From assembly GCA_013399855.1 (NCBI GenBank), contig VXAY01005997.1:23969-87968 (forward strand): a DNA stretch of 64,000 bases. Reading direction: 5' to 3'. The stretch comes from Oxyruncus cristatus. Its lineage: Eukaryota > Chordata > Aves > Passeriformes > Cotingidae. A program made the translations under genes and the position numbers. The notes below the pieces were generated by a model, which worked only from the letters and a program-made list of their open reading frames with translations, was not told where the DNA came from and did not search any database. Below are positions 22,801 through 37,500 of the stretch, one piece after another; the first letter of the stretch is position 1, and every line of letters starts with the position of its first letter.

Positions 22801-25800
22801 TCATGCCATTCCCAAGAAGGCAGCACATCTTCATTCCTGTGACAGGGCAAGTGCCAGCTGAATGGGAACAGAGCTTGTGCTTATCTGGTGATACCACAGG
22901 GGGAATAGAGCATTTGTGAAATTCTTCATGGTTGTCAGAGGAGTCGAGACATTTTCTTCCTCTTCTCAATTCACTTTTCAATCTCAATAGTTGTTGGAAT
23001 GACAGGGTATCAAAACGTCTGGAAAACTAATACCATACATCAAGCACCTGTGTATTGCAGAGGTCTGACAGTGCTAACAGAACAGATGGATTTTGTATAA
23101 TCTCTGTCTCCTGAAAAGAATAAAAGAAAAATTTTATTGACTTGACCTGTGATCTCAGAGAAATAGTCTGAGTTTTGGCTGGGTGGCTTGGCAGAATTGG
23201 ATGCACTGAATGCTGTTCCACTTGGTATTTAATAAGCAGAGCTGCCTCATGTAGAAGAGTAGCTGTGAACATTCTGTTAAATATGAAAGAAATCCTCAGA
23301 GCAATGGTCTCATTTCTTAGAGCTGGATATCATTCCAGTTGCTGATCTCGTCTCAGGAATTTGAGTTTCATTACTACACTGACTCTGATGTGTTAAGCTG
23401 GGCATCTGAAAGAATCAAGATAACTTGCCTCAGCTCCCAGTTTTCACTGAGACTCAGAAGAGTTTCCCATGTTTCATATTCTCTCTTTTCCACTGAAGTG
23501 AATTATTTACTGTTTCTTTAACTCCATCCACCAGCTCAAAACCTCCAGTCAACAGGACAACGTGTAATATGGGTACCACCTGCCGAATTCTGGGGTGCTG
23601 CCCAGAAGTCCTCCCAGAGAAGGCAGGAAGTTCTCAGAAAGAACAAGAAAGCAGCCTTGCAGTGTGTGCCATGGAGAGTGGGCTTCTGGATAGCCAGTGG
23701 TTGCAGCAGGGAGAGAGACACACCGGGGTGCTGAGTGGGGGGACAAACTTGGGATAAGTCCAGGAACATGGAAACTAGAAGCAGAGATTGTGTTGAGGGC
23801 TGGAATTGACACTGGTGCCTTTCAGGGGGAATCATATGATATTTTCCTTTTTTGTTTCCCCCACTACATTTGTTATTTCTGGGGGAATACAGCTGGAAAA
23901 ATAGGTCCAGCATCCATGGTCTCAAAGGAGCTTATTGTCTCTGCTGCCTGCCTCTTCTCTACCACTTTATTCCAGGTGCATCACCAGTAATGGCAGATGG
24001 AATTTTGAGCTTACCCTGCAGGGATGGAGATGAGGGTGCATTTTTAAAGAGGACTAGGTTGTTCAAGCAGATCCATATTTTACCCCAGCTTCTAGTACTA
24101 GGGAAAGACCAGCTTGGTGTGAAATTTGTTTCAATATTGATTCAGTGTAAGGGTAGCTGGGAATTCAAAACTGCAAGTGGTAAGAACAGATCACCCAAAT
24201 AAAAACACCCTAAGAAAAATGAGTGCTGAAAATGTGTAAAAGATGTGTATGTGTAAATTGTAAATTTGAGTAGTAACACACTTTTCTATCAAAGATCCTC
24301 AGAGTTGAATTGAAGCAGAAACATGTGTAATGTGGCTGTGAACAAGAAAGTTTGGGGAGCTGTTGAATTATGCATTTTCTGCTTAAATTGTAACTTAGTG
24401 CTAGAGCTTGGCTTATGAAAGTTGTAAATATGTATCATCTATGTAAACTTTACTATGAAGGAAGCACGATGAAATGTGCAGGACATGTTGGAAATCAATT
24501 TATGGCACATACAGCGTAAAAAACTGATGCACAACATAGTTTATCAAAATAGATTTCATACTTACTGCTAAGAAAGCTTGTTGCTAACTTTATTGTATAG
24601 CCATATTTAGGGAATATGATCATGAATGATTTGAGGGAAATCATGCTGTAAAGAGTTTACTATGCAGAGTACCAGTCTCAAATAGATGGAGCAAGCTATT
24701 AGTAATAAAATTTTCTTAATTATGTCAGCCCAGAGAATGAAGTGTTATTTTTGAAAGAAGAAGCCTGGTAGAGTTTTTCCATTTGATCTTTTGCCCTCAG
24801 GATGTTTTGTGCAGCTTGGCTCTGTTTCTTATCTTACTGCCTTTCTTCACCTGCTCTGGTGGTACAGCACCCAGTTCTGGTAAACTGGCCTTAGTAGTTA
24901 AGTTTTTCTCAAGGCTGGACCACTACCAGAATTGCTGTTGAAATAATATTTGGAAAGGCAGGAACAAACTGAGGGTATGTAGTAAAATCCAAAGTAGCGA
25001 TTTCTGCTCACAGACAAATAAAGCATTGTAAATAATCATGTGAGGATTTACTTAGGCTGAAAAACATTGACACTTCATAATAATCTGTTCCTTTGTTTCA
25101 GTTACCACAAGCATTCAAGGACTGGCATTAATTAAAGTACTTCTTAAATGGGATATTACTACTGATTTTGATAGTAATAGGCTTATTTTTCTGCATTGCT
25201 GTTCCATTCATCCTATATGTGCTTTGCCTTTTACAAACTAATTTGATATCTAATACTCCTTTTCTATATATAGTTCCTTAAATGATTTGCAGAGCAGTAT
25301 AAACAATTTATGCATATTGTGTTGTCTAAAGTATCATAGTTGAACCTATTAGGAAGATGAAAATACAGTACCTTTTATAGGAATATATCACATCATAATA
25401 GGATCCCTTGAGATCTCAGAATTCACTTTTCAAGGTTGTTTACATTTATTGCTTTAAAAAAAAAGGAAGTTTTCCCCGCAAGGTGCCATACTGATAAATA
25501 TAGGTGTTTCTTTTGTCCCACCAAATTCATAAGTGATCTTTCCTGAGCTTGAGACTTCCCCAAGCTCTCAGTTAAACTAAGGTCTTTCCTAATCCTAAAC
25601 AAATGCTGATCTTGACTTCTTCATTCTTCTGAAAGAACAATAAGAAATGAGGAAGAGAATGGGAGAGAATTTAAATGTCCTCTTTTGCAGGGCCACATGT
25701 TGATTTGCTAATATTTTAAATAGTTGCTCACCTAACTAGCTATTGTTTTCAAGTACTTCCCATTCTTGTTGCGCACTCGTGGTTACTTGGGTTTTGTTTT

Positions 25801-26060
25801 CATCTTGCAGAGGGGAGGTTGCAGGGAGGTTCTGCTTGTAGAGCCTGGAGCTATTTCAATAAATGAATTTAACAATGCCAATATAAAATGGGCTTGTTGT
25901 TAGCAGACAGTACTCTCAGAGCCAGAGATGAATTTCTGTGGTTTCTAAATAAGCAAAGTCTGTTCCAACAAATAGACCACCATAGCTGCCCCATGGAGGC
26001 AGATTTCAGTGTGCTGCAGGATTTTCTTACAGCACAGTAGAAATGTATCTGTCTATGTGA

Positions 26061-26074
26061 ACACACACACACAC
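26061..26074. repeat. (AC)7 microsatellite
   Basis: Seven perfect AC units followed by ATATGA. Confidence 0.85.
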
Positions 26075-26377
26075 ATATGAGAAGTAAAAAAACCTCTCAT
26101 TTGTTTGGAATTTATGGATTCCTAATTACAAATCAGGAGACACTGTGATTTACTACTTTCTTACTTTGTAGCACACTAACTTGTATCTATATAAAATAGA
26201 ACTCTCAGCTCTTAGCAACAGTTTTGGTGGAACAGGTGAACTGTGAAGAATTAAAAACATAATGGAAAGATACAAAGAAGCAGGACAGAATTTGTAATAA
26301 CATTTTATGTCTTTTTTTATTCAGAAGTATCCTGCTTTATATTAGGCATTTCCTACCTCTAAATTTTAGGGTTAGGA

Positions 26378-26422
26378 TTTGATCTTATATACCAAAAGAG
26401 GTTTTGATCTTATATACCAAAA
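26378..26422. repeat. Tandem duplication, 25-bp period
   Basis: TTTGATCTTATATACCAAAA occurs at 26378-26397 and again at 26403-26422, separated by GAGGT. The copies are identical, which implies a recent slippage or duplication event. Confidence 0.85.
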
Positions 26423-29400
26423 CATTTTTTAAACTAATAGATTTTATCTCTACCATCTTTAAGCGGGAAAAGGAAATAAGACAGAATTTACTGAAAAGTT
26501 ATGTTCATGAATCGAAAAAAACACATCTGCTTGTGGATCAGTTTTACTGATTTAATGATCAGTATCTCATGTCTGGTAGACTTTCTGATCCCCATCTTCA
26601 GTGCAACATGTTCAATTTAGAGGAGAAAATATCCATCTCTAATGAGAAAACTAACAGTGATTTAGTAAGGTTTTGAAAGTATTTTGGAATTAAACAAGAA
26701 CCCGTGGTAGACAAGAGAGTGAGTTAAAGGAGTATTGAATCTCTAAGTCCTTTATAAAAAGATTCAGAGAAAAAAATATATGGTGGGTGGTTTTTTTCCA
26801 GTGATTTATGATTATGACTGTCATTTTGGATACAAAATTATTTTTCAGAGGTTTATGAGATACAACATATATATTATGGGAAAATATTATCCAAATAGAA
26901 TTCTGAAATTTTGTCTTCAGCTTTGAAAAATTAAATACTTTGTAATGAAACTGGATGAAAGACTGAGTAAGTTGTATACCTGGCACACTTCTTTTATTAG
27001 CAAAATAATAAAATATGTATAGATCTACCTAGAAATGCATGCTCCCACAGTTTTCTAAACTTCTAATTTTGAAAACTAGTACCAAGCTCAAAAAATCCGT
27101 CAAGGCTTATTCAGAATGTTAGTATCATCACTTCATGTCATCATGTGCAAAACAGCAGCAGTAGTAGACTTTACTAAGAATAGCATTGGTATGTGAGATA
27201 AAGTAAAATATTTGTCATTTCCTAAAGTAGCATTGCAGTGTTAACAGCATGGAGAAGCAATAAAAATCAGTTTATTGCAAAATGCTACTCTGAACACACC
27301 CAATAGAACTTCAGATGAAAAATAGATCTTGTTTTTATATATATTAAAAATACTCATCAAAACTACACATAAAAAAGTTATATTGGCTCATATGGCCCTT
27401 ACTGTTCCCTAGTAAAACCTTAAATTTTTGGTCATTCTAGATTCAATAAGTGCTCTCTCAACTGCTCCTTTGTTTCTTGACATAAAGGCTTCAAAAAAAA
27501 AAGGAAAATCAACTGCAGCAATCTTCTTTTCTTTGCCCTGCTTGTTTAATTTTTTCCATATTTCTTTGAGCCTTACCATATTGATTCACTGTTAGTGACA
27601 AAGATTCAAATTAAGGAATTAAATAAAAACACTATTGGAATAGCCAATGTCTTCACAAAGTTAAGGATGTTTCCTTTAACGTTTATTCAGATTTGCATAA
27701 TCTTGCATTATTTTGAATCTTTGTTACACATAATTTTCTTAAAGTAAGTAATGAGATGCTTGGTCCATATACAGATAGACCTAAACTTAATACCTATATT
27801 TATTTGATTCCCAAATCTGAGAATGCACTCCTGTTGTTTAGTTAAAAATGCTGGTTTTAGCTTTCCATTTGCAAAGAAATGTTTTCAGAGTTGGCATAGT
27901 TTGCTTCTGCTATATATCTTTCTTGTACTCTCTGTTTTATATGCCTACTGAGATCCTGTACTGCAATTACTGCCATATGGGAAAGAAAGTTTAATTTTAC
28001 AGTGGAAATTCAACATTGGGTAATCACATTGCCTGTCTAGGAGCAGATATGCACTAAGAGTAAAATCATCCTATTAGATCTATCAAGCAAATCTCAGGTA
28101 AGTATCAGAGACTATGATTTATCTGAGATTATCCACAGAAATACTAATGTTATCCCCTGGATTCTTTCATGCTAGATATGTCTTTTTGAATTTGCTGTCC
28201 TTTATGGCCTAGGACCAAGGAACTAAAAGAAAAACAGGAGAGGGGAATAGGGTGGGCATTTTAGACCTTCTTGCATCTACCCAATTTCAAGTTTTCCATT
28301 CTTAAACTGGGTAAAACTAGGGTCAGGTCTGGTGCAAATGGGAGGTGGCCAGTTTTAGGCTTGGTTGCTGGTTTAGATAAGGAACAACATCTGTGCTGCC
28401 TGTGCTGGAAGGCTAGTGGTCGGGGACTGGGAGAGCATAAACTGCTGTGTCTCCGAGGACTGCAGTGAGCAGCAGCTGGCCCTCAGCAGATGGAGTGAGG
28501 TGTGGGTCTGCTGGGAGGTGGATGGACAGCAGCCTTTTAATGTGATCTGACATTCTGTGCACACCTCTGGTGCTGTGGCAATCACACAATAAGCGCGAGC
28601 GCTGCAGGAGATCCAGCAAGCACTCCCTGTAGAATTCAGCTGATACCTTCTCCGACTTAACATGGCAGCTTGTGACAGGTACAGTCTAACAGCCATATGT
28701 TTCTTGCCTAATTACAGGAAAAGTTGCCTGCATGCCGAAAATTAGTCAGAGGAATAAACTCTCAATGTGGGGATGCTCAGCAGCACAGAAGTGAAACGCT
28801 GGTGAACCAGGGAAAGCAGCACCTTAGTGCTGCATGAAATGGCTGAGCACCCACAGTATCTGCCAGTGAGTGAAGACTACAAAATCCCTCTTTTGCAGAA
28901 CTAAGGAGCTTGTCCACAGGAGTTAATGTTCAACAGCTCTGCTTGGGTGGAAGTTTCCTCTCTCAGGTTCCTTCACACTAATTGCATCTATTCTTTCCAC
29001 GTACCTGAGTGGAAGCCGGTTTACACAGCTGAAAGCAGAGTGAGCATCTCTGGTAATACACCAGCCCTTGATACTCACTCTTAAACGTATGCCACTGTTC
29101 TAAGGAGATCAGCTACTGAACAGATACTAAGAGCTTAAAGTAATTCTTCAAAACCAAGCTCCTACCCTGGTGGAGGCAGTAATTCATAGAGTTTTCAAAA
29201 TAGTATTTTTTCTTATATAATTTTATAACAATTATGTATTTATTGTATATATATAGTCATATATATAATAATAATTTTTCTTATATCATTGTAAGTAGCT
29301 TTGCGTATCTTTCCTTTTGCTGAAATTGTATACATGCAGGCAAGCAGCAGGTCTTACTCATGTAATACATATATACATATATCATGTGGGAATAACTTAA

Positions 29401-31149
29401 AATTACTTTTTTTCCTTTTTAAAGTGTTTCAATTATTTGACTTATGTTATGACTTATTATGGCAACTTATGTTACCAGCATATAGGATTTCAAAATGGGT
29501 CTAAGGTCCTCTGCAGACATATGCTTTGCTTTACCACAGGCAAAACTGGAGAACCAAGTATCTTGAGAATAGCTCCAAGTGGTAACTGTTTGTGCAGTGA
29601 AGTATTTTGTTGAACTTTTCACTCCAAAGCCACAAGTCCAAAATTTCAGTCAAACCAGGAGTGATCTTATCCTTGAGGAGCTTTCAAAACAGCTGCCGTT
29701 TGACCAAATTGGCAGCCTCTACTCAGGGTTGATACTGCAGACAGCTACAGCAGTGATGTGGAAATGTCTTGCACAGCAACTACCCCTACTATGCAAGGTT
29801 AACATTAACCTTTGGTTTTAAGAACGTTTATGGTGGTTTGAACAAACTAAGTATATTGTAGACTGTGAGAAGGAATACATTTCATGTAACTTCAAAAATA
29901 AGCTTTAAATGCTCTTAGTGCAGCTCAGAGAAGTGGCTTAGTGTCTGTCTAATATGTTTATTCAGACTTGTAGAGGGGAACAGTTTAGGGTGAGAGAGAC
30001 ATTTTTTAAGGCTTCTGAAGGAAATAATCAAAGCTAGATAATGTTTTCTGCATTACTGAAGAAAAGAGATAATTTTTTCCTGGTTGTGTCAATATTCTTT
30101 CTGCCTAATTTTAAGGACATCAGTAAGACATTGACGTTTGGAGAGATGTGTCCGATGCCTGCATAATACCATAAGAGAACAGGCATCTTCACAGGATTAA
30201 TTCATATTTTAAAGGGAAATGGACAGATTGAGGAAATACACAGTTAGAATGTCTTTCTTTATAAGAAAGTACAAGACAGATCATGAAAAATGGAGGAAAA
30301 TAGCTTTTCTGTAAGGAAAGCTCTTAGGGTGTTAAATTATCTTGCATAATCTGAGAAGAAAAATGTTGTAACCTGTTTCTTTGAGCTTTCAATGTTGGGG
30401 GTTTTTTTTCTAATTTTCTGTGTCATGTAGGTGCCACCCAAGACACATGAAAACACCTATATAAACATTTAATACTGCAGTTTGAATGAATTTCATTACT
30501 TAACAGGACAGATGCCAAAAAAGCTTGCCAACTAGCTTTTGCTTAATTACAATTCTGCAATTTCCAATAGAAAAAGATGGCACAGAAAAGGTTTTTATTG
30601 CCTGAAAATAATAGAACAATCTGAAATTTGCTACTATTATGCAAACATTTTTTTAAAATAAATTATCTTACTAGTCTGCTCCAAGTTACCTTCCAGTGGT
30701 TAATTTCCACACAATAGAAAATCAATTCTCTTCATTCCTTTCCTCAGTTTATGTTTAACCTGTTAATGACTTAAGCTTCTAGATCAATGTTTACACACAG
30801 CACCCCAGTTCTTTTGGAAATCATTAAAAGCTGTTAAAACCTGTAAACATATTGCAATGTAGAGATAGGAAGTTGACTAGGAGAGCTGCAAGTACTTGTG
30901 AGTAAAAAAGACAATGTTTCAGTAATATTTTCACTGAAAATCAGATGATTTGTTTCTGATTATGATGCCTCTTGTTTCTAGTATTTTCAAGATTAGAGTT
31001 CTTTCCATTTTAAATTTGACTTTTTGTCTGTTTGTTTGCAGATTTTTGTCATAAGTTTATATACAGTGATAAACTGAGGTTGCAAATTTTATTTTCCATT
31101 TAGTGGAGCACTCATCCTTTCTCTAGCTTGGGGTCTGTGACAATTTCTT

Positions 31150-31530
31150 GTCAGGAACATAGTCTCAAAGTGCTCTTTAGCCCTTCAGGGTCCTCAACCA
31201 ACCTGTTTTCCACCTCTTGATCTGCAACAGCAGTGGTGGCTGTGGGGCTGTGTCAGTCTGCTCAGCAAGAGAGGGGCAGATAAAGGCTGTGAATGGCACA
31301 GAGGGTATTTAGGATCTTGGGTTGCGGACAAAGTGCCACAGGTTGGAGCTGCTTCTGCATTGAACTGAAGAGGCTTTTCCTGACCTGTTGTGGAGAATGA
31401 TTCTGTGATCCACTGCAGAATTGCCCAGAGGGAGTCTGCTTCGTGTGTGGGCTGGTCTGGGAGCATTGCAGTCAAAATTGTGAGTGTGAGATTTGAGCTC
31501 AGTGACACCTGCGATGTTGAGGGGCCATTC
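31150..31530. other. GC-richer segment of unknown origin
   Basis: Visibly richer in G and C than its neighbours, with overlapping minus-strand open frames of 104 codons (31194-31508) and 115 codons (31309-31656). The translations show no domain I recognise. It could be an old repeat or part of an untranslated exon. Confidence 0.3.
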
Positions 31531-34500
31531 TTTCATGAACCCAAGAATATTTGATTCTCTTACATTTAGAATTGTAACACACAGGAAATTAAAAACTTTG
31601 ATGCCAAAGTTATAATATTGCCAGGGACCATACATTTTAAAAATGTGTGTATGCATGCAGTACTCAAGTTTTCCCCCTTGCTTGTTTTGAAAGTAGCTGG
31701 GTTTTGTTCATACTGAAGGCAGTGGGTAAGGTACTGCTCTGTGTAAATAATGGGGGTAAAATGTGGTCTTTAAAGTTTTGGAACTCATTTTCCTGTACTA
31801 TTTTCCCTCTTTATTATATTCAAGCTTTAGAGATTTATGCTGGAGACTAGGAAGCCCTACAGGAGACTGAATCATGCATGAACTTTTACACAACTTTCTG
31901 TTTGAACCTGGTTGGTTTTTTCACCTTTCTAATCAGATCAGTGTTTTACTGAAATGTTGGCAGATGGGGAGTAGAAAGTGTGTCAACTGATGCTAACGTT
32001 TCAACAACAACAGGAGGAAAAAAAAAGAAAAGAAAGAATATCTAGAGAGTATACTGTTTTTCTAGAATAACATCCTTTCTCAGAGCACTCGATTCTCCTT
32101 GAGCTCTGGCTGCTTCTAGTTATTTCCTAATGTGTAAGTACATCCTGGCTTGAAACTCTTTTGGTCTTCAGTTTCCAACTGTTCCATTTATCTCCAGTCT
32201 GACAAGGTAGCATAGTAACCATTGTATTAAGCCACAAAAGGAAAAGTCATGAGATAAATTATGGCTTTTCCCTCTGTTCTTTATTCTTTTTTTCTTCTGT
32301 AACCATGCAGAGCAGACATTGTACCAAGTTTGATGAAGGTAGTAATTCTCAGTGTATGAGGATGATGAAGTGATGTCAGTTACAGTTTGATGTCACAAAT
32401 ATTTGTATTAGTGCAGTTTTTTCATTTGTCCCTGAAGCTCATAAAAAGCAAATATTAAGGTAATGTTCATGGTTTGCAATAAGTAGATTAAAGATTCAGC
32501 CCATGGAGGGTTATATAGAGACTGAGAATTTTACTAGTGATGCTTCTTCCCTTACTGAACCTATGCCTTTCCCCTTAATAAAACCTCACTACATTTGTTT
32601 CCTTTTTTTGTCATGAAGTCTGTTACTTCCTGAGCATGTTCAGAGTCACACATTTTGAATTAAGATCTCTCCATACAAGCCCAGTCTGCTTAAAAGGTGA
32701 AAGTGTAAGCTGGTGCTATGTTACAAAGATCACTCCTGCCACGTCTATTACAACAATATATCTTTATAAATGGTCCTGAGTCATAACGCATCGTTTATCA
32801 GTCATTGAATTTCTGGTCTCCAGATAGATGAAGTTATCATTTTTGTTTTGGGCTTTCCCTGATGTGCAATTCTCAGGTATTCCAAGTAAATCTGACCCAT
32901 TCATATTTAACTGTTGCAGACTAAAGCCTGAATTTGTTATGGATATTGGACTGGGTTTTTTAATGAACTTTTTTTTACACATTGAGTGATATGTGATAAT
33001 AAGTGAATATGTGCATTAATCTTACAGTTAGGCAATCAGGATATGAACAATGCTTGCTTATCTTCCTGATCCCAAATAAGATTAAACAAAATTTGCTTCC
33101 TGCTATGTCTTGCTCTCTGTTGCTCAAGTGAGGGTATTTTTATTTGCACTTGCCTTTAGTTCCTCCTTTGAAAATTTAAAAGTTCATCAGTCAAAATTTT
33201 GCAATCTAAATCCGGGAGACTTTCATCAGCTCTGTAATGAGAAACTAACCTAGTACTTATATGGTCAGCAAATAGGATCTGTTAAATAAATATGCACTTA
33301 AAAGAAAAAAAAAAAAGAGTTAGGATATGCTTTATTTCTTATTGACTTATGAGGGAGGTATCTTTAAAGATTTGATCATTTACAGGAAGATTCAGGAAAC
33401 TTCTGTAACAGTTCTTTGACATCAAGGACAATTTTATGCAAATCTTACATGAGCAAAGTTCTAGTTACATGGCAATTTTGAGCGATGAATAAAGAATGAG
33501 AATGGATCCACCTATAAAAAACTTACCAATAAAAAGGGGAAAATGTCTGTTCATATTGCATAGCAGATTCATGGTAGAGTTGAGTTTTGTGGGATCAATA
33601 GATTCTTCCACTGTATCACCTGCTTTTACACTGAGATCAGTAACTTCTGTGTGGCTAAAACATAGTCTCTCCTTGACAAAGTCTTATCTTCTGAGAAGAA
33701 ATCCAAGCTGAACTTGGAGAAAAGGTGTGGGGAAGCCAGTGGGTTCCTTGGTAGGTTACCTTAGTGATTAATCAGTGGTGGACTTCTGGAAATGTAGCAG
33801 GTTTCTCTAAGTCTCCTTAAGAGCTACACCTGGAAAGACTGCAGTGCTTGACAGTGCTAGTAAATCAGACCTGATAGTCGTGAACATGCTCAGTTATTGG
33901 CTCAAGATCAGGCATAAATGAAACGTCAGTTTACAGTGTCAGATTTTATTTAAAACTATTTAGAATTCTCCACTGAATTCCCGCTAATCTTTCAAGAGAT
34001 TTAGTTTGAAAAAATTAGGATGCAACATCTAATTTTTTTCATAGTCCATCTAAAAGGTTTTCTTCCAAAATCATTCTGAAAACATGTGTTTAAACTCCAA
34101 TGTATTTTTTCAACAAGACCTAAGTTTACCACTTGCAGAAAGGAAAGGAAAGGCCAGGAACACAAGTATGTTAAATGATGAAATGCAGTTCTCAAAGAGT
34201 TTAAGTGAACCAAAATGAAATCTGAATTGGAAGGAAAAAGAATGGCTCTCCATGGAAACATTAACTGAGGTAAATGAAATGGACAAAAAATTAGGGGGAT
34301 TAGTAAGGAATTTTACAAACAAGTAAAGCACATGGGGAGAAAAAAAGGTAAACATGTTTTTGTAAAAGAAATCTCTGAATATTACTAGACAGCTAAACTG
34401 TAATGGATCCAAATTTCTTTATTGGTTTTCACTACACGTAAGATGAAGACAGCTATCTGTCATGTGTTCTTGACAAGTATTTTAAGTGAAACTTTATATT

Positions 34501-37500
34501 AAGTGTTATGTCCTGGAGATTGGACTGATTGATATGTCTAAATTACAGCGTCATCATACCGCAACACAGTAATTTATAACTGAGAAGGGTTATGAATGGA
34601 GTCACTAGGATGCTAACAAAATGGGTATGAGGTGTCAGTGTCAGTTATCTTTGTGGAATAAAACCACTGAAATGGTCACATTTATACATAATGTAACATT
34701 TTTTGTTAATTTGAGAAGTTAATCTGTTAATGAGTGATATCTAAGAAAGCCTGCAAGTAGTGTTAAAAATAAGTCATAGTTCTTGTACAAACATATTCTT
34801 GTGGTGAAAACCCAGCTCGGGTGATTGCAACAGGGAAACATCAGCATTGTGAGAGATACGGTTGTCAGAGGTGTTCTGTTTGAGACAAAGTTTCACAAGA
34901 CATACTGCGTAGAAAGCTGAGAGGAAATAGAAGAAATTTGAACTACTGAAAAACTTTTTATGGCTTCAAATTCATAGGGAACACATAAGTAAACATTTGA
35001 TTTGTATACTGCTTCATGAAATTACAGGGAATCCTATTTTTTTTTACAATATATTTTGGCACCAATTACTTTCTTATAGTCCTTTATCTTTCAGCTACTG
35101 TTAGGGTCTCTTGGCCTTAGCTGCCTCTGAAATGCCTTTTTTGTGTGGAATATGAATTAAAGAATAGTATATAAAACTTATTCAGGAGTTTCTACTTACT
35201 ATTTTCCCCAGATTATATGAATAATGGATTAAATTAAAGGTCTTAAGAAACAAAATGATAAGAAGCAATATTTATTCAGTATAGTTTTGGCTATGGAATT
35301 CATGGTCCTTTCTAAGTCCTGTTCTAAACATTTATTCCAAAAGCTGTGATTAATATTTATTTTTATATACACATTTGTCTCAAATAAACTCTAGAGTATA
35401 AAATAAGCATACTGAGATTTGAACTCTAATTGCCTGGGCTTATGAAGAAAAACTGTCTCATAGAGACTGCGTAATTATCCCTCCTGGGTTTGTTATGTGT
35501 TTTTGTGAAGGATCAGGATCTCATCTCACAGGTCTGGGTATTTTAGAACGTCTGTTTAAGTGATCTTGGCAGTAATTACTTAGAGACACTGAAAGACTTT
35601 GAAGTTTCATAAAGTAAGGGACCTTCTTGGCATTAGCACTGGTGGTGATTGGTGACAAGTCAAATGACTGAAATCTGCATACTTTTTTTGTGATCACCTT
35701 GAAGCTTCTGAAATATAGGCAGTTTCCCTTTTTCTGATGCCATGTCTAACACAAAAGAGCTGCTTACCTGTGCACACTTACTGTGTTTTTCCTATTGCTA
35801 CATTTCAGTTTTATGGCTCATGTCCATTTTTGTGCAACACCCTGGCAGGCAGTTTTCAACTTCATTTTGAACATCTGTATTCAAATTCAGATTTTTGTAG
35901 CTGGGACCAAGTGGAAGGCATCTTTGAAGAAATTTTAATAAGAGTGCTGTGGTAAGGCACTGCTTCTTAGACATACCTTCCTTCTTAAGAACATTTCTTT
36001 GCAATCTGGACTAAAAAAATACACCATTTTGCTCTTATCAACATTGCTTTAATGTGCTCAGAATAGCATGACTGTATAAAACAGAAAAATTGATAGATGA
36101 TAGTGAGCTATTCCTTTACTATGCTGGATGAGGGAGGGTCTGCTTTATTGCAATCTATAAGAGGATTTTGGAAGAAACAGCTATTATGTTCCTTTTCTTC
36201 TTTATAATTTAGCTGATTAACACCTGCACTTGCTGAAATGTCACATCAGCCCTGAGCACACGATAAACAATTGTGAAACCTGGTTTATCATCTGTAAGGT
36301 AGAGACACAGGATGCAGAATCAAAGAAATTACTTGGATGAGAAATGCTATCAGGGTAGCTGGAAATCTAATGCATAGAAATTTTTTTTAAAAAAGGATAA
36401 GAAGGAAAAAATGACAAACCTGTAAATGACACTCTTGGATGAAATTTGAGAGAACCTAAAAAATTGCAGATCCTGAAAGATTCTGTCTCTGTAAGACAGA
36501 GAGAAAATTTTCTTCATTGAGAAAAGATCACTGAAAAGAGAAATGTCACGTAGAAGTCTGATCACAAGATACTCTGTCATTTGCTACATTTATCAAGTTA
36601 CGCTCAACAATTGCAAGACAGCTTTAAGGTGCAAGAAAATTCCTGATAACTTTATTATTCTCTCTTTAAAGCAGGTAGAGGCCTTTCAAATGCATTTGGT
36701 ATCATTTTTCATAAGGGCCCATTAGAGTTAAATTAATGTATTTGTAGAGATAGCTCAGTCATCCCAAACCATTTTCTGTCTGATGTTTAAGCCTTTGATA
36801 GGGTACTTTGAGTTTGAATTGAATCTTGGAGAGACACTAAGCACATTAATGAGATTCTCTTTGGGCTGTAAGAGGAAGGAAAAGCAGAAGGGATAATTTT
36901 TAATGTTTCAGTTGAGCACTATTTGCAGTGCATGTATCTCTTTCCTACAATATTATATTCAATCAGAAATAGAAATTTCTAGCATTGGCATGTTCATTAT
37001 GTAATCTGAATTTGCTAAAGGTATATGTGGCTATTGGATAATATGCATTGAGTACAAAGTAATTTTTTAAAATTAAATTTTTAAAAATATTAGCCTGAAC
37101 ATCTTATTTAAATGTTAATGTATTCAGTTACTACACCACTGTTTTGTAACACTGAATCTGCATGGATACTTGACTGGAACAAAAGTACAGCACACATCAG
37201 CTAAACAGGGCAAATATTTATGTTAATTGATCATCGTTTGCACAACCACGATAGTCTTTTTTCAAAATAATTTTTTACAGACGGGGCAACAGCATTTGTG
37301 TTCTCAGTAATGACAAGGGCAAAGGGCTTTGTCTGCTTTACTCACAGTCACTGGAGAGCGTGAGTAGGGCCAATGCCAGCAGGCATCATTGCTGTCAGCA
37401 CTCCTGTGATTCAGGGCAGCACTCGGTGCATCAGTAGATGCACCTGAGGAGATGAGGACAAACACTTTCTTCTACAAACATGTTTCTGTGGCCAAGAGTA

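Larger units (their letters stand above)
19823..31149. other. Unique AT-rich DNA, no gene seen
   Basis: About 11.3 kb. Besides the AC microsatellite and the 25-bp duplication listed separately, there is only TA-rich sequence near 29221-29275. Open frames are at most 129 codons (23536-23925, minus), often overlap on both strands, and none has a recognisable domain. Confidence 0.5.
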
